Assembly (NCBI RefSeq): GCF_030734285.1
Contig: NZ_CP132294.1
Location: forward strand, 3,844,001 to 3,908,000
DNA: 64,000 bases
From: Natronococcus sp. AD-5
GTDB lineage: Archaea; Halobacteriota; Halobacteria; Halobacteriales; Natrialbaceae
Reading direction: 5' to 3'
Part shown: positions 27,203 through 35,209 of the stretch, piece by piece
How the letters are laid out: every line of letters begins with the position of its first letter
Numbering within the stretch: position 1 is the first letter of the stretch
The notes under the pieces: model-generated
Told to the model about the DNA's origin: nothing
The model's input: the letters and a program-made list of their open reading frames with translations, nothing else
Databases searched by the model: none
Translations under genes and position numbers: made by a program

Positions 27203-27340
27203 ATGTCGAAATCACGATGATTCTGGTGTTGTAAAGAGTGTGATCTCCGATACGTTACTAAAGGATTACACAAGCCCCGAGGTTGCAAAATCTGCGGTCT
27301 ACGACGATTTGAGAAGGTGGTCAACAAGTTTGACAAATAG
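27203..27340 (+). pseudogene. Zinc-ribbon microprotein with in-frame TGA
   Basis: ATG TCG AAA TCA CGA is followed by TGA at 27218-27220, then the same frame reads FWCCKECDLRYVTKG, PRGCKICGLRRFEKVV and ends NKFDK at a TAG. The two CxxC pairs form a zinc ribbon of about 45 residues. Only one codon is disrupted. Either the gene is dead, or translation starts elsewhere. Confidence 0.45.
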
Positions 27341-27353
27341 GGACGCCTACCGC

Positions 27354-27491
27354 TCACTTCTCATCCGGGATTTTGACCTTGTATCGGCAGTCCCGGTTCG
27401 GGCAGTTCGTGTACGCACCCCGTGGCATGGAACCGGAGTACGTCCAGACGTGATTGCAGTTGTGGCAGCGGATACGGATTCCATCGGACAT
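27354..27491 (-). CDS. Zinc-ribbon microprotein, 45 residues
   Basis: The ATG at 27491 opens MSDGIRIRCHNCNHVWTYSG, continuing SMPRGAYTNCPNRDCRYKVK and ending IPDEK. Two zinc knuckles (CHNC and CPNRDC) and aromatic residues between them match haloarchaeal zinc-finger microproteins, which bind a zinc ion and often have regulatory roles. It was missed by length-based gene finding. It converges with the broken zinc ribbon on the other strand. Confidence 0.7.
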   Translation of the reverse strand: MSDGIRIRCHNCNHVWTYSGSMPRGAYTNCPNRDCRYKVKIPDEK

Positions 27492-27583
27492 CAATGTGTA
27501 GTACTACATTTTCTCGTATAGAAGTGCCGGCTAAATCTCACTACTAATTTCGCCCACTCCATGGGCTCAAGAAGTCGTCCGGT

Positions 27584-27814
27584 CTATCTACCAGGCCAGT
27601 ACCGGTGAATCCATCTCCAGTACCGGTTAGTAATGAAAGGGCAGGCAACGAGGACAGCAGTGGCTACAGTAAGACCGATTGTTCCAATCCCGGACGTCGC
27701 GATCAGCGCACCAAAGAAACCTGCTAAAACGGTATACTGAACTTGGAGAACCGATTTTCGTCGTTTTTCTCGAGGGGATTCTTCAGGCGCTGAAAACTGC
27801 TTTCTACTACCCAT
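27584..27814 (-). CDS. Small membrane protein with two transmembrane segments
   Basis: The 76-residue product has a charged N-terminus (ESPREKRRKSVLQ), two hydrophobic segments (TVLAGFFGALIATSGIG and TIGLTVATAVLVACPFI) and a basic aromatic end (NRYWRWIHRYWPGR). The ATG at 27814 begins 27 bases after the end of the zinc-ribbon gene on the same strand, so co-transcription is likely. The family is not recognised. Confidence 0.65.
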   Translation of the reverse strand: MGSRKQFSAPEESPREKRRKSVLQVQYTVLAGFFGALIATSGIGTIGLTVATAVLVACPFITNRYWRWIHRYWPGR

Positions 27815-27840
27815 GGTTAACTCGTGCCTCTGATTGATCG

Positions 27841-28057
27841 CTACTCATCGGTATCATCCTCGTGTCGGTCTTCGACCCAGACGTCTACACCGATAGCTTC
27901 AGGAAGCGCATTCTCGACGACGAGAACCAGAGGTGCGTCACATTTTGGACAGTCGAACGGTGATCGGATTGCATCATCCGAGATGTCGGCCATCACCTCT
28001 CCGGAGCTCGCCGCAACGCGGGCATGTGAGTTCGCCAGTGTCGTGAAGCGCAGTCAT
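27841..28057 (-). pseudogene. Two-knuckle zinc protein, frameshifted
   Basis: The ATG at 28057 overlaps the stop of the upstream gene (TCATGA). It reads MTALHDTGELTCPRCGELR, then a one-base shift is needed to join MADISDDAIRSPFDCPKCDA, VVENALPEAIGVDVWVEDR and a stop at 27841. The two CPxC pairs belong to one zinc-binding unit, so the shift looks like damage. A shorter intact frame of 50 residues starts at 27993 but keeps only one CPxC pair. Confidence 0.55.
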
Positions 28058-28176
28058 GATTCTTGTTCTTCCGATAGGTCGTGCCAGCCCGTGAACTTAC
28101 CCCAGCCGATGCTGCAAGTCTCGCACTCCGTGAACTCACACGTCGGCTCTCCGCTGGCAGTCATTCCGTGAGACAT
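28054..28176 (-). CDS. Cys-rich microprotein, 40 residues
   Basis: The ATG at 28176 opens MSHGMTASGEPTCEFTECET, then CSIGWGKFTGWHDLSEEQES. Three cysteines are visible; an upstream in-frame ATG at 28185 adds MKR. The stop overlaps the next start by four bases, the usual sign of translational coupling. It probably binds zinc with help of the neighbouring His. Function is unknown. Confidence 0.5.
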   Translation of the reverse strand: MSHGMTASGEPTCEFTECETCSIGWGKFTGWHDLSEEQES

Positions 28177-29072
28177 TCGTTTCATCCGACGGCCGCACTC
28201 GGGATCGAGCCGCGTTGGAATAGGTGAAAAGAGGCGCATAGACAGCGCCCGGCTCGAGGTAGTACCAGACGAACAGTGGTGAGACACAGCTGGCCATCAG
28301 ACCAGCGACGCGGTCTCGGAAATTACACACCATGTGGCCGCCTTGCGCGGTCGGAGGAACCCCATCACGCCAAGAGTTGGCACCCCACCGGAAGTGAAGT
28401 GGCCTCCACCAAGGCTGCGTAAACCGGAAAAAGAAACCCATTCATCGCGGGCGACAGATCGTCGATCCCTGGCCAATAACCGGGATTGACGGTCGGTGAT
28501 CGACACGCCCGCCATACTCACGTATCAAGGGTTGCAGCGGCCGATATAGGCATGGTTTTAGACGAACTCTTGGGGGGGTCGAAGGGTCCAATGGTACATT
28601 CAGTGAGAGTAGTTACCTCTGGTTTCAGACGAACCCTTGTGGGTCTCGTGGTAGTTTCGCGGCTGGTCGTGGAGTGGGTCGAACTCCGAATCAGAGGGTC
28701 CAGTCATTGGTGTATTCTGGCGATAGACGGCCTCTCAAGGTGTCGCAGGGTAGGATGTCGGTATCGAATGGAGGGGAAATCCCCAGGCAAACGTCCGCCC
28801 GCTGCTTACGGACGGGGGCTCGGCGATCCCGAGGACGTCATCCCATACGTTGCGTCACTCGGTCGTCTATCGAATTATTCAGGTCGAGGACGGTCGCTTC
28901 GAAGATATCCAGCTCCGCTTACGCCACGCAAACCGCTAGACGATGGACCAAATCTATAGCCATCAGGAACCTCGGTAGAAGCCCATCTTGCAACAAGAAA
29001 TAGCGAACCAGAAGTACTCGCCCATTTTCACGTTCTGTCTGAAGGGATGACACAACTAAGCCTGTTGGAAGC
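28177..29072. other. Gene-poor stretch
   Basis: No convincing gene was found on either strand. Open frames such as those on the plus strand near 28486-28959 lack haloarchaeal composition and known motifs. A low-GC promoter-like segment is present just before 29073. Confidence 0.4.
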
Positions 29073-29552
29073 ATGAAATGGGGTATGGTGTCATGGGAAC
29101 TCATTGACAGGATTTCGATCGGTGAAGATCAAGATACTATCTCTGATGTTCATTCAGATATTTTGGAGATAGAATCAGAACTATTGGACGAAAGAAGCGA
29201 CGTGCTAGAGGCAGACGAATTAGAAGAAATAAGTGGTGAACAGTGGACCAATATTGACGACCTCACATCCTCGCTTTCACTGCGCCGAGAACAACTGTAT
29301 CGTAGGTTAGCAGTGAAAGCGCGTGTGTATCAAGTATACAGCTTTCTAATCCTCGTCTTCGCAGGAATCTTCCTTGTCGCTAATGTGGCTGGTATAGACA
29401 CAGGGGTCTTCTGGTACTTGTATGGTGGAATTCTTTCTACAGTGCTGGTTGCGACCAGCGTCCTTTCTTATCGCCGTCTATACTCTACAGTATATCTAAC
29501 ACCTGAACGACTAGATGAGAGTCATGAGGTGGATAATCGGGGAGGCCAATGA
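29073..29552 (+). CDS. Membrane protein, first gene of a coupled pair
   Basis: The 159-residue product starts MKWGMVSWELIDRIS (an alternative ATG at 29085 is possible). An acidic, coiled-coil-like region (EIESELLDERSDVLEADEL) covers residues 30-80. Two transmembrane helices follow at about 93-140 (FLILVFAGIFLVANVAG, WYLYGGILSTVLVATSVL). Its stop overlaps the next start (ATGA). GC content is lower than the neighbours, a sign of separate acquisition. I do not recognise the family. Confidence 0.7.
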   Translation: MKWGMVSWELIDRISIGEDQDTISDVHSDILEIESELLDERSDVLEADELEEISGEQWTNIDDLTSSLSLRREQLYRRLAVKARVYQVYSFLILVFAGIFLVANVAGIDTGVFWYLYGGILSTVLVATSVLSYRRLYSTVYLTPERLDESHEVDNRGGQ

Positions 29553-30028
29553 AACCTCAGACACGACTACTCATCGGGGCCCTCCTTGAGCAATTAGGAG
29601 CAATCACCGGCGGGTTCTCAGGCTTCGCCGGCCTCGTGATTGCAGCCCAAAATTGGCCGCAGGGGTTCCCCCCTCTCGCAATAGCTCTCATTTTGCTTGG
29701 AACAGTACTTACAGTGCTTTCAAAGACGTTCTTCTCGAACGCTTGGATTGATCTAGCGGACAAAGAACGGGAAAAACAAGCGGAGCTTGTGAAGCTAGCA
29801 GAGACAAAACAAGCAACAGAGGAACGTGCAGAAGCGAGACGAGAAAAGAGAGAAAAAGAAGCAGAGAAATTGCTCCCCACGGCTTCTCGAGAAGTCCTTA
29901 CTGCCAGAAATCTCTTTAAAAGCTCTTGGATAGATGCCAATCAACTAAGATACTATTATCCTGAGTTTTTCGATGAGCCAGATATTACTTTCAACGAAGC
30001 TTGGGAGATTATACAGGAGGTAGAGTAA
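29549..30028 (+). CDS. Membrane protein with cytoplasmic coiled coil, second gene of the pair
   Basis: The 159-residue product has two hydrophobic helices in the first 65 residues (GGFSGFAGLVIAAQNW; LAIALILLGTVLTVLSK), then a long charged coiled coil at about 75-115 (DKEREKQAELVKLAET, EERAEARREKREKEAEK), and a tail with YYYPEFFDEPDITFNEAWE. It overlaps the preceding gene by four bases. The shared layout suggests the two proteins act as a membrane complex. Their role is unknown. Confidence 0.72.
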   Translation: MKPQTRLLIGALLEQLGAITGGFSGFAGLVIAAQNWPQGFPPLAIALILLGTVLTVLSKTFFSNAWIDLADKEREKQAELVKLAETKQATEERAEARREKREKEAEKLLPTASREVLTARNLFKSSWIDANQLRYYYPEFFDEPDITFNEAWEIIQEVE

Positions 30029-30127
30029 CTGTCTGATGAGAATTTATATCAGCTGCATACGTTTGCGCAAACGCATACGCAAATGGCAGACACCACCAAC
30101 CCAGTCACGACCTTCCTCAAGAAGGGA
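30027..30127 (+). repeat. Duplicate of the parA promoter and first codons
   Basis: This segment closely copies 30598-30698: the same gtctgatgagaatttatat stretch, the same palindrome, the same ATGGCAGAC start and TTCCTC-AAGGG region of parA. After about 15 codons the similarity ends and the frame is not ParA-like. It is the 5' remnant of a second parA. Confidence 0.8.
30060..30073. promoter_or_regulatory. Palindromic operator CGTTTGCGCAAACG, remnant copy
   Basis: This is a perfect 14-base palindrome located between a TATA-like tttatat and an ATG, identical to the one before the intact parA. Confidence 0.65.
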
Positions 30128-30597
30128 AAATTCGTCATCCAGCCGCGCTACTCAAACAGCCATACAACCTCACTGGGGGTAATTTATGATACCGCGGCCC
30201 CCCGTTCTCAGAGAGCAATTGGTCAAAACATGCTGGTAGTCACGCTAACTCGCCTAAAAGCTCTCTAATTCACAGACACAATCCTGACACTCAATATTCC
30301 TTCGTCACCTGACTCCGAGTGCCCGAAAGGGCACACACCGCAGGGCCTCCGAGCGATCCGATCAAATGGGCTGGACATAGGAGGCCCTATCCCCCTGCAC
30401 CCTTCGCAACCCCACTCACCCACCGTTCACCCACCACCCGTCTCTTTGAACCCAATCACGAAACCACAGGGGCCTAGACAGTAGTAGGGCGTGCTTCGTG
30501 ACGAAGACTAGCTACTCAAGAGACGGAGGATGTAGCGCTTGTTCAAGCCGTTGAGTCGAGTCGTGTCATCTCAATCTATTCACCAGTAGTGAAAAAT
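30128..30597. other. Gene-free stretch between the two parA starts
   Basis: No gene was found. The stretch includes a perfect hairpin at 30319-30334 (GTGCCC, loop GAAA, GGGCAC), whose loop fits the GNRA tetraloop rule. It may be a terminator or a small structured RNA element; nothing else supports a function. Confidence 0.4.
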
Positions 30598-30630
30598 AAC
30601 TGTCTGACGAGAATTTATATCACCCGTGTA

Positions 30631-30644
30631 CGTTTGCGCAAACG
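30631..30644. promoter_or_regulatory. Palindromic operator CGTTTGCGCAAACG of parA
   Basis: The perfect 14-base palindrome lies 10 bases before the parA ATG (30654) and just after the TATA-like tttatat at 30614-30620. A repressor bound here would block transcription, which is the usual way Par proteins control their own synthesis. Related TTTGCG half-motifs recur in the iterons downstream of the partner gene. Confidence 0.65.
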
Positions 30645-30653
30645 CATACGCAA

Positions 30654-31514
30654 ATGGCAGACAGCACCAATCGAGCCGCGACCTTCCTCGATAAGGGAGG
30701 CACCGGCAAGACGACCTCGGCAGCGCATCTCGGCGTCGCACTCGCCGACGAAGGAGAGGATGTCCTCCTCGTCGATCTCGCTGGGAAGCAGGGCGACCTG
30801 GCGAAGCACTTCGGCGTCTGGGACGACGTCCAGCAACAGATCGACAACGACGATGACTGGCCAAACATTTCGACGGTGTTCGCCGAAGAATGGAATCAGA
30901 TCGCGTCGAAGCTCGGCGACGCGGCTGTCGAGAGCCTGATCATCGAGACCGAGGAAGGGATCGACCTGATCCCTGCTCACCCTGGCCTCGACTCCCTCGA
31001 TGCGGATCTCGGAAATATCGATGACGCACGCGAGCGCTACTCGCGACTCGAGCAGTTCCTCGACGAGTACATCGACGGCCGGTACGATACCGTGCTCATC
31101 GATCTGCCCGGGCTCACGAACAACGTCTCCTACAACGGATTGTGGGCGACGCGAAACGTGATCGCACCCGTCGAGATGGGACCGTTCGAAAGTGAGCAAG
31201 CGGCAGCCTTAGAGCGTGACCTCGAGAAGATCGCCGACCGGTTCAACGTCGACGTCGAGCTTGCGATGGTGCTCCCGAACAAGGTCGACACGCGGACCAA
31301 CCTCGCGAGCGAGTACCTGAATGGATTCGGCGAGGAGTACACCGACGCGATCGCGCCGGCGCACATCCCCGTGAGTCAAGACATCCGCAACGCCGCCGAC
31401 GAAGGACAGACCGTATTTGCACTCGAAGAACCGTCGACGACTGCTGAACGCGCACGTGACGCGTTTCTCCACAATGCCACCGAACTCCAGCGACGACTGG
31501 GTGACGTTCAATGA
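30654..31514 (+). CDS. parA: ParA-family partition ATPase
   Basis: The 286-residue product has the deviant Walker A motif KGGTGKTT at residues 14-21, a Walker A' aspartate region (VLLVDLAGKQGDLAKHFG) and Walker B-like TVLIDLPGLTNN. These identify a ParA/MinD-type ATPase that moves plasmid copies apart during division. The usual opening strand is short, with Walker A very close to the start. The stop overlaps the partner gene start (ATGA). An operator palindrome precedes the gene. Confidence 0.92.
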   Translation: MADSTNRAATFLDKGGTGKTTSAAHLGVALADEGEDVLLVDLAGKQGDLAKHFGVWDDVQQQIDNDDDWPNISTVFAEEWNQIASKLGDAAVESLIIETEEGIDLIPAHPGLDSLDADLGNIDDARERYSRLEQFLDEYIDGRYDTVLIDLPGLTNNVSYNGLWATRNVIAPVEMGPFESEQAAALERDLEKIADRFNVDVELAMVLPNKVDTRTNLASEYLNGFGEEYTDAIAPAHIPVSQDIRNAADEGQTVFALEEPSTTAERARDAFLHNATELQRRLGDVQ

Positions 31515-31897
31515 GCGACGATCTTGACCTCGAGGAACTTCGGGAGAAAACAGAACGCGGGGATCGGACCGACGAGGACAAAACCAGCTCTGACCAGGAC
31601 TTCGTTGACGAACTCGTCGAGGCCCTCGATGCGGTCGACCGTGGTGACCGGCCGAAGACAATTGCAGTACGTGACCAGCCAATCGCAGCCCTCCTGGCAG
31701 CTCTCGACGAGAGTGACGAGCGGATGCAAGACGTCGGCCAGTCACTCGAGGAGTCACTCGGCCGAGACCCATCTGACGAATTTGATCGAAGTGAGATCGT
31801 CCGACTGGCGTTCCGAGTTGGTCTCGAGACGGCAGCTCCAGAACGGATGGATCAACTCAGCGACGCAATTGGAGAATACGCCAAGCAGAACATCTAA
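31511..31897 (+). CDS. Small ParA partner protein (ParB-like/CopG-like)
   Basis: The 128-residue product is acidic at the N-terminus (LEELREKTERGDRTDED), where a ParA-stimulating peptide would be expected. Its C-terminal 35 residues (RSEIVRLAFRVGLETAAPER) look like a ribbon-helix-helix DNA-binding domain. It overlaps parA by four bases. Iterated TTTGCG/TTTTCG motifs lie directly after its stop and are good candidates for its centromere. The centromere-binding role is inferred from position; the sequence is not a classical ParB. Confidence 0.72.
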   Translation: MSDDLDLEELREKTERGDRTDEDKTSSDQDFVDELVEALDAVDRGDRPKTIAVRDQPIAALLAALDESDERMQDVGQSLEESLGRDPSDEFDRSEIVRLAFRVGLETAAPERMDQLSDAIGEYAKQNI

Positions 31898-31902
31898 CAG
31901 AG

Positions 31903-31958
31903 CCGTTTGCAGAGCTGTTTGCGTTTTCGTTTACACAGATTTGTGTTTGCGCTCGCGT
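31903..31958. repeat. TTTGCG/TTTTCG iterons after the partner gene, putative centromere
   Basis: Several half-sites (gtttgcag, gtttgcg, gttttcg, gtttac, gtttgcg) occur in 56 bases. They resemble halves of the parA operator CGTTTGCGCAAACG. A partition centromere beside the par genes is the likely role. Confidence 0.55.
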
Positions 31959-32041
31959 TCACCGTGTGCGTAGAACAGTGCCCCATACAATAGTATCATG
32001 GCGAACCACGAGATCGCAACAACGACGAGAAGCGTGCTCAT
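31931..32041 (-). CDS. Single-span membrane microprotein, 36 residues
   Basis: The ATG at 32041 opens MSTLLVVVAISWFAMILLYG, then ALFYAHGERERKHKSV. It has one strongly hydrophobic helix followed by a basic tail. A TATA-like ctaataaaaat lies about 25-35 bases upstream, as expected for a leaderless gene. Its 3' end overlaps the putative centromere iterons. No family is recognised. Confidence 0.45.
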   Translation of the reverse strand: MSTLLVVVAISWFAMILLYGALFYAHGERERKHKSV

Positions 32042-32194
32042 TTGACTGAATATCAGGAAAATTTTTATTAGGTGTTTCGCCATTTCTGATTCGTCATTAT
32101 CTACAGCGGTAGCAAACTCCAGTTCGGTGAACCATTGTCATATCCATCTTCGTATCTTTCGTGTCACAGTCGGTGTTGGGGCCACCATCAGCAG

Positions 32195-32305
32195 CGAAGC
32201 GAGATCGTCTGGCTGGCGTTCCGGGTCGGTCTCGAGTCGGCAACTCCAGAACGGATGGAGAAACTCAGCGACGCAATCGGGAAGCACACCCAACAGAATA
32301 TCTAA
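32195..32305 (+). pseudogene. 3' remnant of a second ParA-partner gene
   Basis: The frame reads SEIVWLAFRVGLESATPERM, then EKLSDAIGKHTQQNI and a stop, closely matching the last 35 residues of the intact partner protein. The upstream part of the gene is missing. With the parA 5' remnant at 30027-30127 it frames the intact par locus. Confidence 0.75.
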
Positions 32306-32307
32306 CA

Positions 32308-32380
32308 AGGTTGTTTGCGGTACTGTTTTCGCATTCGTTTACGATATTGTTTGCGTTTTCGTTTTCGGTTTCGCAAATGC
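32308..32380. repeat. Second TTTGCG/TTTTCG iteron cluster
   Basis: The stretch contains gtttgcgg, gttttcgc, cgtttacg, gtttgcgttttcg and gtttcgcaaatg, following the partner remnant exactly as the first cluster follows the intact partner gene. Confidence 0.55.
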
Positions 32381-32793
32381 CCCACCCGAGCGTTGACGGG
32401 TGCAGTATGGGAGAAGAAAGATCACCTTAAGAAGAACTCCAATCACAATTCACCATCTGATATGTGCATAGTTATCACACTATGTGCGAAAGGGATCGTG
32501 AGGGTGCGAACCCACCACAAGACACGCGCTCCAATACGGCACTTAGCGTTGACACACCTGGCACCCTCACAAGCCCACTTCCGGAATCCCGGAAGTGGAT
32601 CCTTGTACCAGGGCAATAAGCAAAATGATAGTGATTCTCATGAAAGTTTACCGCATACCGTCCCCCAATGACATCAATAATGATGTTGGTTTGACCAAGA
32701 TAGTCAAGAAGTGCACGGTCACCGAGTGGATCTTGGTTAGTGGGCGATAGATCGTCGGATTCGGTATTTCCCGTCACCCTCTCCGATTCTAGA
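32381..32793. other. Gene-free stretch with an inverted repeat
   Basis: No gene was recognised. A perfect inverted repeat CACTTCCGG-AATC-CCGGAAGTG lies at 32576-32597 and could form a hairpin. It sits downstream of the minus-strand initiator gene and may act as its terminator. Confidence 0.4.
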
Positions 32794-33993
32794 CTAGTCT
32801 GAAAGGGCTTCTAACACGATGTCTGTCCCGCGCATGAGCCGGTGTTCGAGATAACTCCCCTCGCTGTGTCCGCCGCCCGTGTGTCGAGATTCAGTGACCC
32901 CGAGAAACGATTGCTCTTTCAGCAGTCGATACACGCGATCCTGGCTCAGCGGGTCACTGCCTTCAGCCACTGCAATACTCTGATACACCTGGTAGATTTC
33001 GTGCGTCGCGAACGCATCTCCTTCGCGGTTCTCAGTGAGCTTCGCCAGCGCACGAAGGAGGTATTTGACGTGCGGTGTGGATCCCGAGACGAGTTCCTGA
33101 AACCGCTGGATCTCCGCCTTTTGTTGGCCACGCTCGACGTGGGCTTCAGTGACGTGGTTGTCATTTTGGCGCTCAGCCAGCTCACCTGCTTTCTGAAGGA
33201 TGTTGATCGCTTTCCGTGCATCCCCATGTTCACGAGCCGCGAGTGCAGCGACTTTCGGAATCACGCCGTCTTTGAGAACGCCTTGTTTGAACGCGTCTCG
33301 ACGATTCTCGAGGATGGACCGGAGTTGATCGGCGTCGTACGGTTGAAAGATAATGTCCTCGTCCTGGAGGCTGGAGTCAATGCGTTCGCTGAGCCGATCT
33401 CGAAATTCGATTTTGTTACTGATAGAGATGACCCAGAGATAGCAGCCTGTCTTCCCGGTTTCTTCTGCTCGCGAGAGCTGCATAAGGACGTCCTCGTCAC
33501 GGAGAATATCGATCTCGTCGAGGAGCACAACACAGATATCACGGGTCTCGAGAAGATCCCAGAGATAACGGTAGTATTCACTTGCGCCAATCCCTTGGTT
33601 TGGAATGTTCGGTGCCGACTCGGTTTCATCGGCCAGTTGAGTCGTGATTTCACGAGCGACGCGAGTTTCCGTATCGGCGTCCGAACAATCGACATAGACA
33701 GAACTGAACTTGACGTCGTTCGCGATCGCCCGCTGCCGTGCCCGCTGTGTGACGTGACGTGCGACGAGTGATTTGCCAGTCCCCGTTTTGCCGTAGATAA
33801 CGATGTTTGAGGGTGGGCCGCCATCGATCGCGGGACCGAGGGCCTGCCCGACGTTCTGCAGTTCCGTGTCTCGACCCACGATACGATCGCGTTCAGGGAC
33901 GTGACCAACACGTAAGAGTTCGCGTCGATTGAAGATATCACCAGTTGCAAAGAGGTCGTCTTCAGAGAAGTCGTTGAGATTGCGATTCGACAT
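32794..33993 (-). CDS. Orc1/Cdc6-family replication initiator
   Basis: The 399-residue product has full family length. It contains an N-terminal leader (LLRVGHVPERDRIVGRDTEL), Walker A YGKTGTGKS near residue 72, Walker B VVLLDEIDIL near 158, sensor 1 VISISNKI, the sensor 2 region HGDARKAINIL and a C-terminal winged helix (EIYQVYQSIAVAEG, RVYRLLKEQSFLGV). It binds origin recognition boxes and loads the helicase. Its start faces the repeat-rich AT-rich region at 34.1-35.2 kb, the usual arrangement for a haloarchaeal plasmid origin. Confidence 0.93.
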   Translation of the reverse strand: MSNRNLNDFSEDDLFATGDIFNRRELLRVGHVPERDRIVGRDTELQNVGQALGPAIDGGPPSNIVIYGKTGTGKSLVARHVTQRARQRAIANDVKFSSVYVDCSDADTETRVAREITTQLADETESAPNIPNQGIGASEYYRYLWDLLETRDICVVLLDEIDILRDEDVLMQLSRAEETGKTGCYLWVISISNKIEFRDRLSERIDSSLQDEDIIFQPYDADQLRSILENRRDAFKQGVLKDGVIPKVAALAAREHGDARKAINILQKAGELAERQNDNHVTEAHVERGQQKAEIQRFQELVSGSTPHVKYLLRALAKLTENREGDAFATHEIYQVYQSIAVAEGSDPLSQDRVYRLLKEQSFLGVTESRHTGGGHSEGSYLEHRLMRGTDIVLEALSD

Positions 33994-34113
33994 AACTGAC
34001 GTATCTTAGCGAGGGCGTATAAAAGTACGGGACCCGACACCGAGTGAAAACCGTGATCTTGGACCTATTAGACTCTCTCTCTCTCGCGAATGTCGAATGA
34101 GAATGTGGCTGAG

Positions 34114-34137
34114 CACACACCCCTCGCAACGAGTGAA
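34114..34137 (-). repeat. Origin box copy 1 (inverted)
   Basis: Read on the minus strand this is a 24-base sequence beginning TTCACTCGTTGCGAGGGG and ending TGTGTG. It is identical to 34411-34434 in opposite orientation, so the two boxes face each other across the AT-rich core. It is a candidate Orc-binding box. Confidence 0.7.
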
Positions 34138-34240
34138 AACAGAATCTAACGTCAGGACACTACTCAGGATGAATCCTTAGAAGTATATGAACAACCAGGA
34201 GTCTAATATCTGATCAGCAGTCTCGAGTCTTCTATACCGG

Positions 34241-34302
34241 TTTTCTATATATATATATATATATATATATATTACCTATACAGTAAAATATATAATAATA
34301 CG
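34241..34302. other. AT-rich core of the putative origin
   Basis: The segment is almost purely A and T, with an uninterrupted TA repeat from about 34246 to 34272. It is bracketed by the inverted boxes. It is the likely DNA-unwinding element. Confidence 0.65.
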
Positions 34303-34410
34303 GTGAGATTAGCGAGAAGACAGCCTCTAGAGGATGAATCCTAAACTGGAGTTGTGAGGCTGATCTCACTGCAGTTCTGAACATATTTCAGGTTTGGACA
34401 TTATTCCATC

Positions 34411-34434
34411 TTCACTCGTTGCGAGGGGTGTGTG
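34411..34434 (+). repeat. Origin box copy 2
   Basis: The 24 bases are identical to copy 1 in inverse orientation. Further right, 34511-34534 is a near copy in the same orientation (TTCACTCGTTACGAGGGGCG), and 34612-34636 a weaker one. The last two are each preceded by a palindrome, GTCTGACGCACGTCAGAC and GTCTGAACGCGTCAGAC. Confidence 0.7.
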
Positions 34435-34807
34435 TGTTCCAGATTCTGTTCTGTCTTTATACTGAAAAACCCCCGAATTCTGCCGTCTGACGCACGTCAG
34501 ACGCCGCATCTTCACTCGTTACGAGGGGCGTGTTCCAAACCTCCCTCTCTCTCTATATTCATAATGCAGAATCAGCGAATACCGGCGTCTGAACGCGTCA
34601 GACACCCTTTCTTCACCGGTGTGAGGGGTCCCCTCCAATATCCTCGTTCCCTTTGCTATCACCTCGGAACTGCTCGAAGCCACATTCATGCTTCATGTAG
34701 GGAACCATCACACCTCGAACAACCCGGGGGATATGTGAAATCTGGTGTCTCAACGGTTTGTTGGGACACATGCAGCCCGGTGTGGCGGGTATCCAAATCT
34801 CTTCTGT

Positions 34808-35209
34808 AGACCCACCACCGGTTCAATCGTTTCATTGTCTCAGGACACACCCCTCATTCAAACGTTTCAAAGCGAAGATCGGGACACACCACTGATTCAA
34901 ATGTTATTCCGCACGATAGTAGGGTAGACCGTTCGAAAACTCGTGGAATGAGGGGGCACCTCCTCGTTGAGTTGTCCATCACGAAAGCAATCCTCGTGAA
35001 GCGCCTCGGGGTCACGCCTTGAGGTACTCGCCCTGCTCATTTGTAGACACACCACCCGTTCAAACGTTTCTCACCTTGACGGGAAAGATCGCGCGCTCAA
35101 TCACCGATTCACGGCTCCTTACACAGTTGATTCCGCTTTTGTTCAAGAGAACGATTGAACGAGTGGTGTCTCCTTTTACTTGAGAACGTTTGAACAGGGG
35201 TGTGTCTAG
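34808..35209. repeat. Second iteron family of the origin region
   Basis: Units related to ACACACCACCCGTTCAAACG followed by TTTC occur at about 34808, 34843, 34881 and 35043 in direct orientation, and inverted at about 35147 and 35182. The core TTCAAACGTTT recurs in most. A further copy lies at 36519. These differ from the TTCACTCG boxes, so two binding systems may coexist. Confidence 0.65.

Noticed and set aside
28486-28959. 157-codon plus-strand frame in the gene-poor stretch
   Set aside because: Basic Arg/Gly/Val-rich product without motifs and with poor third-position bias; no promoter seen.
34246-34272. TA-dinucleotide run as a sequencing artefact or microsatellite
   Set aside because: It is centred between identical inverted boxes next to an initiator gene, so an unwinding element explains it better.
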